Positions 40,477 through 40,597 of a stretch of DNA of 40,597 nt are shown piece after piece. The stretch covers positions 1 to 40,597 of the forward strand of contig JANYET010000002.1 in the NCBI GenBank assembly GCA_025359785.1, in the 5' to 3' direction. The stretch comes from Alphaproteobacteria bacterium. Lineage in GTDB: Bacteria > Pseudomonadota > Alphaproteobacteria > Caulobacterales > Caulobacteraceae. The position numbers were made by a program, and so were the translations under genes. Below the pieces are notes generated by a model. That model was not told the origin of the DNA, searched no databases, and saw only the letters and a program-made list of their open reading frames with translations. Numbering within the stretch: position 1 is the stretch's first letter; each line of letters starts with the position of its first letter.

Positions 40477-40597
40477 GTCGGCCTACCTCGCCAGCGCCAA
40501 ACGCCGCTTTCCGGCCGATCGCCAACGTCCGCTCCCGGCGCGAAGCAGGCCCTCGGACCCGATCCCTCGACGTCCGCACTCGGCCAAACCCGGACGG

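Noticed and set aside
1..40597. CRISPR arrays, tRNA or rRNA genes.
   Set aside because: No regularly spaced repeats, no tRNA-like TTCGANNC arm with acceptor pairing, and no rRNA core sequences were found by reading.

Overview
The window is GC-rich (mostly 60-70 % G+C by eye) bacterial DNA with tightly packed genes, GTG/TTG starts and short overlaps. The gene families point to an alphaproteobacterium, most likely a Caulobacteraceae member (Caulobacter/Phenylobacterium type): trb-type conjugation genes, PEPxxWA-CTERM proteins, a LOV-HWE histidine kinase, a PE-LIG-POL LigD with Ku, and a His-rich PadR next to a DUF2218 gene. The genus assignment is inference; there is no rRNA or other phylogenetic marker here.

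Layout. (1) 1-1994: the stump of a conjugative element, with the end of a TraG/VirD4 coupling protein and an intact TrbB ATPase. trbC and later genes are missing. (2) 2219-13900: a mosaic accessory region. Intact genes are a secreted DUF3857/transglutaminase/TPR protein, a LuxR-type regulator, a PEP-CTERM protein, a small glycine-zipper protein, a GlsB-like membrane protein, a HicB-like orphan antitoxin, a DUF4112 protein and a DEDDh exonuclease. Between them lie remnants of an MFS transporter, a TraA relaxase, two transposases (IS5-like and IS1182-like), an ECF sigma factor, a second PEP-CTERM protein and a probable DUF6118 protein. (3) 14042-28555: a stress and repair island. It holds a low-affinity iron permease-like/OprB porin/DUF1003 operon, a diacylglycerol-kinase-like enzyme, DUF1810, and the NHEJ block ku - DUF5961-like - ligD - nudix - xth. 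A LOV-HWE photosensor kinase, an aldo-keto reductase, an alpha/beta hydrolase, a DksA/TraR zinc finger protein and a YbhB/PEBP pseudogene follow. Four minus-strand genes here carry a common promoter-like pattern (nGAAC or GAAAC, 16 bases, then nGTT or CGCT) resembling the general-stress sigma factor EcfG/SigT consensus. (4) 28762-32187: a multiply damaged UvrD/Rep-type helicase pseudogene, a secreted protein, and a WGR-domain gene overlapping a serine recombinase. (5) 32584-40476: more ordinary chromosome with ogt, a TetR unit with a palindromic operator, glutamate racemase, SRPBCC, OxyR, a His-rich PadR with repeated operators followed by DUF2218 and a ferredoxin, and a metabolite:H+ symporter.

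How the genes fit together. The island gathers functions for non-dividing or stressed cells: end joining (Ku, LigD), AP-site/3'-end repair (Xth), Nudix hydrolysis, alkyl-base repair (Ogt), peroxide sensing (OxyR), envelope proteins and blue-light sensing. The many relics, several carrying single in-frame stops, show repeated insertion and decay beside an integrated element. I found no CRISPR array, rRNA or tRNA gene. No wholly new multi-gene system is proven. The best leads are the NHEJ/stress island with its shared promoter pattern, the PadR operator array, and the interrupted but otherwise well-preserved pseudogenes.
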